Positions 54,435-62,753 of a stretch of 64,000 nucleotides of DNA are shown here, in pieces; position 1 is the first letter of the stretch, and the number at the start of each line of letters is the position of its first letter. The notes under the pieces are model-generated. The model was not told the origin of the DNA. It saw only the letters and a program-made list of their open reading frames with translations, and searched no databases. The DNA is from Flavobacteriaceae bacterium CP2B. GTDB taxonomy: Bacteria; Bacteroidota; Bacteroidia; Flavobacteriales; Flavobacteriaceae. The DNA is taken from assembly GCA_001683825.1 (NCBI GenBank), contig LXTR01000063.1, forward strand, positions 62,001 through 126,000, read 5' to 3'. Made by a program: the position numbers and the translations under genes.

Positions 54435-55835
54435 TTACTTCTTCAGGCTGCCCACCATGTCTTCCGGGCGTACCCATTGGTCGTATTCTTCGGCGGTAAC
54501 ATATCCTAGCCTGATAGCCTCTTCTTTCAAGGTGGTGCCGTTTTTATGCGCGCTATTGGCAATCTCAGCAGCTTTGTAGTACCCAATCCTGGTGTTCAGG
54601 GCGGTCACGAGCATGAGGGAGTTGTTCAGCAATTGCTCAATCACTTTTTTGTTGGGTTCTATACCCGAAGCGCAGTGCGTTTCAAAACTTTGGCAGGCAT
54701 CGCCCAGGAGTTGGGCAGATTGAAGGATGTTGGAGGCCATCATCGGTTTAAAAACGTTGAGTTCATAATGTCCCTGGGTGCCTCCCACGGAGAGGGCCAC
54801 ATCGTTTCCAATAACCTGGGCGCAAACCATTGTCAGGGCTTCGCATTGGGTGGGGTTTACTTTCCCGGGCATGATGGAGCTGCCGGGTTCATTGGCGGGG
54901 ATGGTGATTTCTCCTATCCCCGAGCGCGGCCCGGAGGCCATCATGCGGATGTCGTTCGCGATTTTATTCAGGGATACCGCCAGTTGCTTCAGGGCCCCGT
55001 GGCTTTCCACAAGGGCGTCGTGCGCCGCCAGGGCCTCAAATTTGTTCCCGGCTGTCTTAAATGGCAGCCCGGTAAACTTGGCAATATACTGGGCGACCAA
55101 TACATCGTAACCTTCGGGGGTATTCAGGCCGGTTCCCACCGCCGTGCCGCCAAGGGCCAGTTCACTCAGGTGGTCCAGGGTGTTCTTTAAGGCTTTCATG
55201 CCATGGTCCAATTGCGATACATAGCCCGAGAACTCCTGTCCTAGCGTAAGTGGGGTGGCATCCATCAGGTGGGTCCGGCCAATCTTGACACAGTTGGCGA
55301 AAGCCTCGGATTTTTTATGGAGGGTATTCCTTAGGGCCACTACGCCCGGCAGGGTTACCTCGACAATTTTTTTGTAGGCCGCAATGTGCATCCCGGTAGG
55401 GAAGGTGTCGTTTGAGGACTGGGACTTGTTCACATCGTCGTTGGGCTGGATGGTCTTTTCACCCTCGCCAATCTTCTTCCCGGCCAATTCCTGCGCCCGG
55501 TTCGCGATCACCTCGTTGACGTTCATATTGCTCTGGGTACCCGAACCCGTCTGCCAGATGACCAGGGGAAACTGATCATCGAGTTTTCCCTCCAGGATTT
55601 CATCGCACACCTGGCTGATCAAATCCCTTTTTGCCTGGGGTAGTACGCCCAGTTCATGGTTCGCATGCGCAGCGGCCTTTTTAAGGTAGGCAAACCCGTA
55701 AATGATGTCCAGGGGCATGGAAGCCTCGGGCCCGATTTTAAAATTGTTGCGGGAGCGCTCTGTCTGGGCCCCCCAATATTTGTCGGCCGGCACTTTCACC
55801 TCGCCCATGGTGTCCTTCTCTATTCTGAATTTCAT
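54435..55835 (-). CDS. fumC: Fumarate hydratase, class II
   Basis: 466-residue oxygen-stable enzyme of the TCA cycle interconverting fumarate and malate. It begins with the family phrase [20 protein letters not shown] and has the superfamily signature [11 protein letters not shown] (about 317-327); [14 protein letters not shown] and the substrate loop [17 protein letters not shown] are also present. Full length. Transcribed alone. Confidence 0.97.
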   Translation of the reverse strand: MKFRIEKDTMGEVKVPADKYWGAQTERSRNNFKIGPEASMPLDIIYGFAYLKKAAAHANHELGVLPQAKRDLISQVCDEILEGKLDDQFPLVIWQTGSGTQSNMNVNEVIANRAQELAGKKIGEGEKTIQPNDDVNKSQSSNDTFPTGMHIAAYKKIVEVTLPGVVALRNTLHKKSEAFANCVKIGRTHLMDATPLTLGQEFSGYVSQLDHGMKALKNTLDHLSELALGGTAVGTGLNTPEGYDVLVAQYIAKFTGLPFKTAGNKFEALAAHDALVESHGALKQLAVSLNKIANDIRMMASGPRSGIGEITIPANEPGSSIMPGKVNPTQCEALTMVCAQVIGNDVALSVGGTQGHYELNVFKPMMASNILQSAQLLGDACQSFETHCASGIEPNKKVIEQLLNNSLMLVTALNTRIGYYKAAEIANSAHKNGTTLKEEAIRLGYVTAEEYDQWVRPEDMVGSLKK

Positions 55836-55945
55836 GGTATCGGATGTTAATTTTGGATAGTGGTTACAAAGGTAGGATATTGCCGCTTTATTTATGCCGC
55901 CAGGGGTTTTAAAGTTGCCGGGGCAGGAATTTTTTGGCCCTTAGA

Positions 55946-55978
55946 TTTGCATGGTTCCTATTTTTAAAAGTATCTTTG
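55946..55978 (+). promoter_or_regulatory. Promoter of the 57-residue membrane protein gene
   Basis: TTTG at 55946-55949, 21 bases, then TATCTTTG (TAnnTTTG) at 55971-55978. The ATG follows at 55998. Confidence 0.65.
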
Positions 55979-55997
55979 TTCAGCAAAGACATCCGCT

Positions 55998-56171
55998 ATG
56001 TTTGATTTTGATCAGTATCTAGGTTTTTTGGCGTTCCTGACCATCCTTACCATTGGTTTTTGGTTGATGATGCTGCTATTGATGTTTATTGTCCCCTACT
56101 GGCTGGGCGGGAACCTGATAGAACTTTGGAAAGAAAAACGCGAAGCCCGCAGGGCCAAACGCGATGCATAG
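55998..56171 (+). CDS. 57-residue membrane protein
   Basis: A short gene: MFDFDQYLGFLAF at the start, one long hydrophobic helix (about 8-33) and a positively charged tail KEKREARRAKRDA. It has its own promoter and a terminator directly after the stop, which supports a real gene. Function unknown; the tail should face the cytoplasm. Confidence 0.72.
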   Translation: MFDFDQYLGFLAFLTILTIGFWLMMLLLMFIVPYWLGGNLIELWKEKREARRAKRDA

Positions 56172-56173
56172 AT

Positions 56174-56206
56174 AAAAAAAAGTAGCCTTCCGGCTACTTT
56201 TTTATT
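56174..56206. terminator. Bidirectional terminator
   Basis: AAAGTAGCC pairs with GGCTACTTT around TTCC, with A-run and T-run flanks. It ends both the 57-residue gene and the minus-strand receptor gene, whose stop is at 56207. Confidence 0.88.
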
Positions 56207-58687
56207 TTAAGAAGACCCTCCTTCAAACTCTCCTTCCCCGTCATCACCACGGCGCTCCCCATTTCGTTTTTTGGCCTGGTTGAAACGGTATATTAAAGCC
56301 AGGCTGATTTGTCGTTGCCTCCATTGGAACTCACTTTCGGAAGTGAAGAATTCGGTATTCGTCAAAGACCTCCTTTTACGGCTGTTGAACAGGTCGTTCA
56401 CGTTCAGGGATACCGTACCGTTATCGTTCATGATATCTTTGCTCAAAGCCAGGTCCAGGGAGAAGATACCTTTTGATTCGGTCTGGGCGTTCTGCTGTGG
56501 CCCTCGGTAAAACGCGTTGGTTTGCCAATCTATTTTTGCCGGCAACGATACTTTGGAACTAAAACGGGCGAACCAGCTAAGGTTCTCCGTACCGTAGTCC
56601 ACATTGTTAAAGGTACCTTCCACGTTAAACCGGAATATATTAAAGCTGCTGTTTAACCGTAGCCAATCTGTGGGGTTGTAGAGTACGGCGGCTTCGCCCC
56701 CCAGACGCTCATTGGTAGCCAGGTTCACCGGGATGGTGCGGACAATCGCTATCCCATCCGTTGTTGTCTGGCCTGTCTGTTCCTGTACCCTTTCAAAGGA
56801 ATCTGTTTCCTTTTGGTAATATATGGAGGTCGTAAGGGTTATTTCGCCCCACCTCTTAAGGTAACCCAAATCAAACGCATTGGAAAAAGCGGGGTTCAGG
56901 TCCGGATTTCCCTGGAAGATATTCGTCCGGCTCGACCTGGAGGGAAAAGGATTGATGAACCATCCTCGCGGGCGGTTGATCCTTCGGTTATACCCCAGTG
57001 AAATGTTTTCCGTTTCGTTCAGTTCATAGATCAGGTTCAGGGTGGGGAACAGGCCCAGGTAGTTCTTGTCAAAATTCACATCGACATCCACCCCCAATTC
57101 TTCTTCCAGGGCCGAAGTATCGAATTCAGACTCCAACTTCCCTATCAATTGTGTATTCTCGAGCCGCAGGCCCAAAAGGAAGGAGATCTTTCCAAATTTG
57201 TTCCCATACTGCGTATAGAGGGCATTGACATTCTCATCATAGGTGAATTTATTGGTCAGGTTTTGGTTTACCACAAATTGCCCGCTTGCCTGGTTCAGGG
57301 AATCCAGCTGGTAATCGGTTATTTCCTGCTCAAAAGTACCCCGGTAACCCGCTTCAAACTGCGCGTCTTCCATGGGGAGTACATAGTCTGCCTGTATCAG
57401 GTACTCATTCTGGCTTTCGGTTTCATAAATATTTTCCAGCACCACGAGTTCCTGGCTGGGGAAGGTACTGTTCTCTTCGATCACGGAGTTTTTGTCTTCC
57501 CTATCCCTCGAATACTGGAAATCAGCCGTCAATTGGTGCCCGTCATCATCAAAACGGTTGATGTAATTCAGCGATAACTGGTAGCTTTTGTCATCTTCAT
57601 TTTCAAACTCCTGCCTGAAGGTACGGCTGTCCAGCTGCCCTTCATTGAACCGGTCACTGGTGTTGTCGGTAACGTCTTCGTCCTTTGAAAACCGGAAGAA
57701 GAAACTACCGGTGATGGACGATTGCTCGGTGAGAAAATATTCCATCCCCAGGTTGGTGTTGAAACTTTTGTCAAGCCTGTTGTAGATACGGTCTTCAATC
57801 AGCCGGTCAATATTGCCCGAGGTATAGGTATTGTCAAAGAACGCGTTGCCGGGCGCATCGCGGTACCGGTATCCGGTGGTGTTGAAGATGTTGAACTTTT
57901 CCGTGCGGATATTGGCGTTCACCGTCACCCCGCTGGTGGCGGGTTGCCCTATAAAAACATTGGTCGAACCGTTAAAGCCCAGCGTTTTTTCTTTCCGGAG
58001 GATGATATTCAGGATACCGGCCGTACCCTCGGCATCGTACCGGGCAGAAGGGCTGGTGATCACCTCTACCTTCTCTATGGCATCGGCGGGCAGTTGCCGG
58101 AGGGCGTCTGTAGACCCAAACCCGGCCAGGGCCGAAGGTTTGCCATTGATCAGGATCCTGACATTTTCATTCCCCCTCAGGCTGATGTTGCCCTCTACAT
58201 CGACGTTTACGGAAGGGACATTGTTCAGGGCATCCGAAACGGTACCCCCGCTGGTGGTGATGTCTTTTCCTATATTATAGATTTTCTTGTCAAGGCGTAC
58301 CTCTACCGTGGTCTGCTCCCCGATCACTTCCACGCCGGCCAGTTGTTCCACCGCAATGCCCAGGTTGATGGTACCCAGGTCTGTAGAGCCTGTAAGTTTT
58401 TGGTTGTTAACGCGATACGTCTTATAGGAGATAAATTCTACACTGATGTTGTAGGTCCCGGGCGCCGCCTCTACATCGAATTTTCCATTGCTATCGGTAA
58501 TGCCCCCACTGAGGCGGTTTGGGTTTTCGGTGTTTTGGAGTACCAGGGTGGCATACTCCAGGGGCTGTTGGGTTTCACTGTCGAGGACGGTACCGGTGAT
58601 GCGTATCTGTGCCGGCCTTTCGGGGGGTCTTTGCGCAAACGAGAAGATACATGATAAGAGGAGTGCGAAGGGGAGGAGTTTGTGCAT
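56207..58687 (-). CDS. TonB-receptor-like outer-membrane beta-barrel protein
   Basis: 826 residues. Signal peptide 1-18 (LLLSCIFSFAQ), carboxypeptidase-regulatory-like domain (about 28-115, ITGTVLDSETQQPLEYATL), plug domain (about 135-235, with SLRGNENVRILINGKPSAL) and an outer-membrane barrel of the OMP_b-brl_3 type to the end. The C-terminus carries an unusual acidic, Gly-rich tail after the last strand. Such proteins import or bind ligands at the outer membrane; the ligand is unknown. One base separates it from the upstream small exported protein gene, which is likely cotranscribed. Confidence 0.88.
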   Translation of the reverse strand: MHKLLPFALLLSCIFSFAQRPPERPAQIRITGTVLDSETQQPLEYATLVLQNTENPNRLSGGITDSNGKFDVEAAPGTYNISVEFISYKTYRVNNQKLTGSTDLGTINLGIAVEQLAGVEVIGEQTTVEVRLDKKIYNIGKDITTSGGTVSDALNNVPSVNVDVEGNISLRGNENVRILINGKPSALAGFGSTDALRQLPADAIEKVEVITSPSARYDAEGTAGILNIILRKEKTLGFNGSTNVFIGQPATSGVTVNANIRTEKFNIFNTTGYRYRDAPGNAFFDNTYTSGNIDRLIEDRIYNRLDKSFNTNLGMEYFLTEQSSITGSFFFRFSKDEDVTDNTSDRFNEGQLDSRTFRQEFENEDDKSYQLSLNYINRFDDDGHQLTADFQYSRDREDKNSVIEENSTFPSQELVVLENIYETESQNEYLIQADYVLPMEDAQFEAGYRGTFEQEITDYQLDSLNQASGQFVVNQNLTNKFTYDENVNALYTQYGNKFGKISFLLGLRLENTQLIGKLESEFDTSALEEELGVDVDVNFDKNYLGLFPTLNLIYELNETENISLGYNRRINRPRGWFINPFPSRSSRTNIFQGNPDLNPAFSNAFDLGYLKRWGEITLTTSIYYQKETDSFERVQEQTGQTTTDGIAIVRTIPVNLATNERLGGEAAVLYNPTDWLRLNSSFNIFRFNVEGTFNNVDYGTENLSWFARFSSKVSLPAKIDWQTNAFYRGPQQNAQTESKGIFSLDLALSKDIMNDNGTVSLNVNDLFNSRKRRSLTNTEFFTSESEFQWRQRQISLALIYRFNQAKKRNGERRGDDGEGEFEGGSS

Positions 58688-58688
58688 G

Positions 58689-59162
58689 TTAGTCTTTAGG
58701 TTTTTTCCCTTTTTTCTTTTTTTTCTTCTTTTGCTTTTTCATCCCGTTTTCCTGTAATTCAATCAGTTCATTGAACTTTTCTTCCGGCAAGCCTTCCTTT
58801 AGTTCGGCTTTTTGGTTGATCCGTATCTTTTCCATGGCTTCCCGCATTTTATCGGGTTCCAGGTTCAGGATCTGGAGTTCAATGCTCTGTTGCACATATT
58901 TGGTCAAAATGGAAGAAACCACTGCCTGCTCAAACTCGTTAAGCTCCAGTATTTCCGCTATTTTCGGCATTTCGGCCGCCACTATTTCGTCGGCTGTGCG
59001 GGCTTTTACTTCCTTTTCGGGCTCAGGCCCCTGGGGGACGATACTGCGCTGCCTTCCATAAGAATAGGGGTTTCCATAACCATACCCGTATTGGGCACTG
59101 GCAAATGACAACGACCAAACTATTGCAATGACACTTAAGAGAACGTTTTTACTTGGTTTCAT
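58689..59162 (-). CDS. Small exported helical protein with lysine-rich tail
   Basis: 157 residues. The signal peptide covers 1-23 (LLSVIAIVWSLSFASA), then a Tyr/Gly-rich segment (YGYGYGNPYSYG), a helical core (about 50-130, MPKIAEILELNEFEQAVVSS; LPEEKFNELIELQENGM) and a tail dominated by lysine (about 140-157). The helix pattern recalls small periplasmic LTxxQ-type sensors, but the match is weak. I chose ATG 59162 over a TTG three codons upstream. It precedes the outer-membrane receptor gene by one base. Confidence 0.7.
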   Translation of the reverse strand: MKPSKNVLLSVIAIVWSLSFASAQYGYGYGNPYSYGRQRSIVPQGPEPEKEVKARTADEIVAAEMPKIAEILELNEFEQAVVSSILTKYVQQSIELQILNLEPDKMREAMEKIRINQKAELKEGLPEEKFNELIELQENGMKKQKKKKKKKGKKPKD

Positions 59163-59288
59163 AATGATCAAGCGTTTATTAAGACTTTGAATACCTATGA
59201 AGGTTTAGGGCCTCTTGGTTAAATGTTTGTTAAAAATATAAATCTCTTCCATCATTTTAAGAGGGATGGTGCCGACTGTCCTGCCACC

Positions 59289-59636
59289 TCAGTGGTGGAG
59301 TAGTTCCAGGATCTTTTCCGCAGGCCTCCCTATCACGGCTTTCTGGTCCTTTACCACAATGGGCCGCTCTATGAGTTTTGGGTATTTGAGCATGGCATCA
59401 ACCAGGGCCTCGTCAGAAAGCTCCCTGCCTTTAAATTCCTGTTTCCAGATCGTTTCATTGGTCCGGATAAGCGCCATAGGGGGCAGGTCCAGATACCGCA
59501 ATAGCCGTGTAACATCGTCTTTCGTCAGGGCCTCATTCAGGTAGTGGACCACCTGGAATGCTTTCCCGCTTTCTTCCAGTACGGCCAGGCCTTCCCGGGA
59601 TTTACGACATCGTGGGTTGTGATAGATCGTTATCAT
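59289..59636 (-). CDS. ArsC-family protein (arsenate reductase/Spx-like)
   Basis: 115-residue glutaredoxin-like protein. It starts MITIYHNPRCRKSREGLAVL with the single catalytic Cys (residue 10) of the glutaredoxin-dependent ArsC class, and closes with ERPIVVKDQKAVIGRP. No arsenic genes are nearby, so a general thiol-redox role is as likely as arsenate reduction. Confidence 0.88.
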   Translation of the reverse strand: MITIYHNPRCRKSREGLAVLEESGKAFQVVHYLNEALTKDDVTRLLRYLDLPPMALIRTNETIWKQEFKGRELSDEALVDAMLKYPKLIERPIVVKDQKAVIGRPAEKILELLHH

Positions 59637-59717
59637 GGGTTCCTTGTTTTATTTTGTTATTGACTACACTACATCCGGGGTTTCCCGAGGTCCGGGGGAT
59701 GGGCAGGGCATTGCATT

Positions 59718-60819
59718 TCAGGGTTGCTCTTCCTTTTGCCCGGCCATCATCAGGTAGGCTTTCAGGAAGCGGTCTATATAGCCGTCCATCACCGCGTCTA
59801 CATTCCCGGTTTCTTCCCCGGTGCGCACATCTTTAACCAATTTGTAGGGATGCATGACATAATTGCGGATCTGCGAACCCCATTCGATTTTCATCTTGGA
59901 GGATTCTATTTCCTCCCGTGCTTCCTGCTTTTTCCGAAGTTCAATCTCGTATAATTGCGATTTAAGCATTTTAAGGGCTGTGGCACGGTTGTCGTGTTGG
60001 GAGCGAGAATCTGAACAGCTAATCTGTATTCCGGTGGGTTTGTGGTACAACTGTACCTTGGTTTCTACCTTGTTCACGTTTTGCCCGCCCGCCCCGCTGG
60101 AGCGCGCTGTGGTGATTTCGATGTCGGCCGGGTTGATGGCAATCTCGATACTATCATCCACGAGCGGATAGACGTAGACCGAGGCGAAGGAGGTATGCCT
60201 TTTCGCATTGCTGTCAAAAGGGGAGATGCGCACAAGCCTGTGCACCCCGTTTTCGCCTTTCAGCCAGCCAAAAGCATAGTCACCTTCAATTTGAAGGGTC
60301 ACGGTCTTGATACCCGCTACATCGCCTTCCTGGTAGTTGAGTTCTTTTACCTTATAGCCGTTTTTTTCGCTCCACATCAGGTACATGCGCATCAGCATGG
60401 AGGCCCAATCACAACTCTCTGTACCCCCGGCCCCGGCCGTGATTTGTAGTACAGCGGTAAGGTCGTCTCCTTCCTCCGAAAGCATGTTCTTGAATTCCAG
60501 CTTTTCGATGGCATCCACGGCTTTGTCGTACTGTTCTTCCACCTCGGGCCAGGCAATCGCTCCCTCTTTTTGGAACTCGAGCAATACCTCCAGGTCGTTC
60601 GCCAGGGTGAGGGCCTCTTCAAAGCCTTCCACCCAGTCCCTTTTAGACTGTATGTGCTTCATCTTTTCCCGGGCCTCCTGCGGATTGTCCCAAAAATCAG
60701 GGGCCAGGGTTTTTTCTTCTTCGTTTTCAATCTCTATTTTCTTGGCATCTATGTCAAAGATACCTCCTTAACGCGCCAAGGCGTTCCATAAGATCTTTTT
60801 GCTGATCCTGGGTTACCAT
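59718..60819 (-). CDS. prfB: Peptide chain release factor 2, with programmed +1 frameshift
   Basis: RF2 of 366 residues, which releases peptides at UGA and UAA. The first 21 codons (start ATG 60819, [20 protein letters not shown]) end at an in-frame TGA (60756-60754). The site reads AGG AGG TAT CTT TGA C: a Shine-Dalgarno-like AGGAGG (60768-60763), then the slippery CTT and TGA followed by C, as in the E. coli prfB site. After a +1 shift the frame continues [15 protein letters not shown] to 59718. GGQ is in [14 protein letters not shown], and the stop-codon motif SPF is present ([12 protein letters not shown]). RF2 level thus regulates its own synthesis. Confidence 0.96.
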
Positions 60820-60837
60820 ATACTTTATATTTTGTGT

Positions 60838-60845
60838 CAAAAGTA
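60838..60845 (-). promoter_or_regulatory. -7 element of prfB
   Basis: TACTTTTG on the minus strand (TAnnTTTG), 18 bases before the prfB ATG at 60819. No good -33 element. Confidence 0.5.
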
Positions 60846-60897
60846 CGCTTCTTTTTGGATTTTTGGCAGCTTTATAGCCCCTCATTTAAGGCGGTGC

Positions 60898-61758
60898 TCA
60901 TTGCTGGGCCTGTTGGGCTGTAACTTCCACGCTGTGCGATGTACGGTTGTTGCCTGGGGCAAAGATCACCCCTTTTAGGGGGGAGCAGTCCCCGTAATCC
61001 TTGCCATGGGCCACCTTGATGTGATTGCTTCCGGCCAGGATATCATTGGTGGGGTCAAAACCTATCCAACCTACCCCGGGGACATAGGCTTCTGCCCAGG
61101 CGTGCATTTGGGAATCGCCGAAGTATCCGTTGCCCTGATGCAAATACCCCGACACATAACGGACCGGGATCTGGTTCCTGCGGGCGAGCCCGCAGAAGAG
61201 GTGGGTAAAATCCTGGCAAACACCTTGCCGGCTTTCGATGACCTCCTTCAGGGTGGTGTCTATATGGGTGATGCCGGACTGGAAGAACAGATGGCGGTAG
61301 ACCCATTGGTTTAGTGCCAGCAAATTGTCGAAAACGGAGATTTCCCTGTCGAAGATATAGAGCTCCTGCCTGTCATCGGGAAGCCGGGTATACGGGGTAA
61401 CCCGGAGGAAGGGTTCAAACTGCGCCTTCAGTTCCAGGCTTTCAATTTGCCGGTATCCTCCGGAAGGGTCTTCCAGGGGTATAAAATCAAAAGGGTTAAC
61501 TTCCTGTTTCATCACCTTAAAAGTAGCCCGGAAACGCACATCGGAAAAGGGGACATTCGGATGCAACTGCAGGGTGGTAAACCCCAATCCGTTTACGGAA
61601 TGCTGGACAGGTACCCCCAGGGAATTTTCAAAATCTACCGATACCAATTCCTGGCTGTCATTGTCTTCCGGAATGATCAGGAATTGCCATACAGCCCTGT
61701 TTACAAGGGTGTCATAATGGTTTTCTGCCCTATAGGTCACCACGTAGTCAAGAGGCAT
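60898..61758 (-). CDS. Transglutaminase-like protein of the ATP-grasp/alpha-E system
   Basis: 286-residue protein. The N-terminal beta domain (about 1-140, YVVTYRAENHYDTLVNRAV) precedes the papain-like transglutaminase core with Cys in SRQGVCQDFTH, His in MHAWAEAYVPG and Asp in GFDPTND. The triad is complete, so amide cleavage or transfer is possible. No signal peptide. It stands 44 bases after alpha-E in an operon-like row with the ATP-grasp gene. Confidence 0.9.
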   Translation of the reverse strand: MPLDYVVTYRAENHYDTLVNRAVWQFLIIPEDNDSQELVSVDFENSLGVPVQHSVNGLGFTTLQLHPNVPFSDVRFRATFKVMKQEVNPFDFIPLEDPSGGYRQIESLELKAQFEPFLRVTPYTRLPDDRQELYIFDREISVFDNLLALNQWVYRHLFFQSGITHIDTTLKEVIESRQGVCQDFTHLFCGLARRNQIPVRYVSGYLHQGNGYFGDSQMHAWAEAYVPGVGWIGFDPTNDILAGSNHIKVAHGKDYGDCSPLKGVIFAPGNNRTSHSVEVTAQQAQQ

Positions 61759-61802
61759 ATCGGGGAAATTTCAGCATGCAAAAGTAGCGCAATGTACCTG
61801 AT

Positions 61803-62753
61803 TTAATAGTTAAAATATTCCTTTTCCATCTTTTGGGCGATGTTGACAAGGTCGTTCAGCTTGGTTTCTATGAAATTCCTGATATCCTCATGGATCTCCT
61901 CCACGTATTTGAATTTCAGGTCGGCGCGCACCTTTTCCACAAGAAAAGCGGTAGAGTCTTTTTTCGGGTTTTTACTTTGGTCCAGGACATTGATATGCTT
62001 GGTGATCTGGTTAAGGCTATTGATGACAGACCGCGGGCAATCGGGGTTCAGGATAAGGAATTCGAGCGTGCTGGAAGTATTGGGCGCCTTTTTGTAAAAT
62101 CGCCGCATCATATCATAGGATTCGGCACATTTGAGCAGGGTCACCCATTCAAAGCTCTGCCCGGCATCCTCGGTCCCGGTTACGCCCCTGGCAAGGAGGA
62201 CATCGTTATACTTGGTGTAGATAATTCGAATGATTTGGGTGGCCCTTTCCAGGTTCATCCCCATCATAATGATGGCATACACTTCGTCGTGCAACAGGGT
62301 ACCCCGGATTTTCCCCCTGAGAATGGTGGTCATTTCGGTAATGTTTACGCAAAAGTCGTACAATCCCCGTTTTACAAAGAGGTCCACATCGTAGTTCAGT
62401 ACAAAGTGGTAGAATTTGTTGATGGCCTCATAGAGTTCGGTGGAGATGAGGTCCCTGGCGCTGTTTGCGTTTTCCCGGGCCCATTGGACATTGCTGATGA
62501 TAGAATAGGGGATGTCGGGGTTCATGCCCAGGTTGTAGAGCAACTGTTCCTCATCCAGTACCTCATTGGGGTCGCTTACCGGGTCGCCTACCATAAAACG
62601 CATAGACCGCAACACAAATTGCCGCTTCTGGGAATGCTCATTGGGGGCGTCCAGGGAGGAGAAATAATTGACATGCATAAAGCGGGCTACATGTTCGGAG
62701 CGTTCAATATAGCGCCCCATCCAGTAAAGGTTGTTGGCTACTCTTGCTAGCAT
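61803..62753 (-). CDS. Alpha-E domain protein
   Basis: 316-residue helical protein beginning MLARVANNLYWMGRYIERSEHVAR, the signature of the alpha-E family. The family is found in operons with circularly permuted ATP-grasp and transglutaminase-like proteins; its biochemical role is unproven. Its ATG overlaps the end of the ATP-grasp gene by seven bases. Confidence 0.92.
   Translation of the reverse strand: MLARVANNLYWMGRYIERSEHVARFMHVNYFSSLDAPNEHSQKRQFVLRSMRFMVGDPVSDPNEVLDEEQLLYNLGMNPDIPYSIISNVQWARENANSARDLISTELYEAINKFYHFVLNYDVDLFVKRGLYDFCVNITEMTTILRGKIRGTLLHDEVYAIIMMGMNLERATQIIRIIYTKYNDVLLARGVTGTEDAGQSFEWVTLLKCAESYDMMRRFYKKAPNTSSTLEFLILNPDCPRSVINSLNQITKHINVLDQSKNPKKDSTAFLVEKVRADLKFKYVEEIHEDIRNFIETKLNDLVNIAQKMEKEYFNY

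Noticed and set aside
57722-58654. Plus-strand open frame opposite the outer-membrane receptor
   Set aside because: Shadow of the receptor gene; composition follows the opposite strand.
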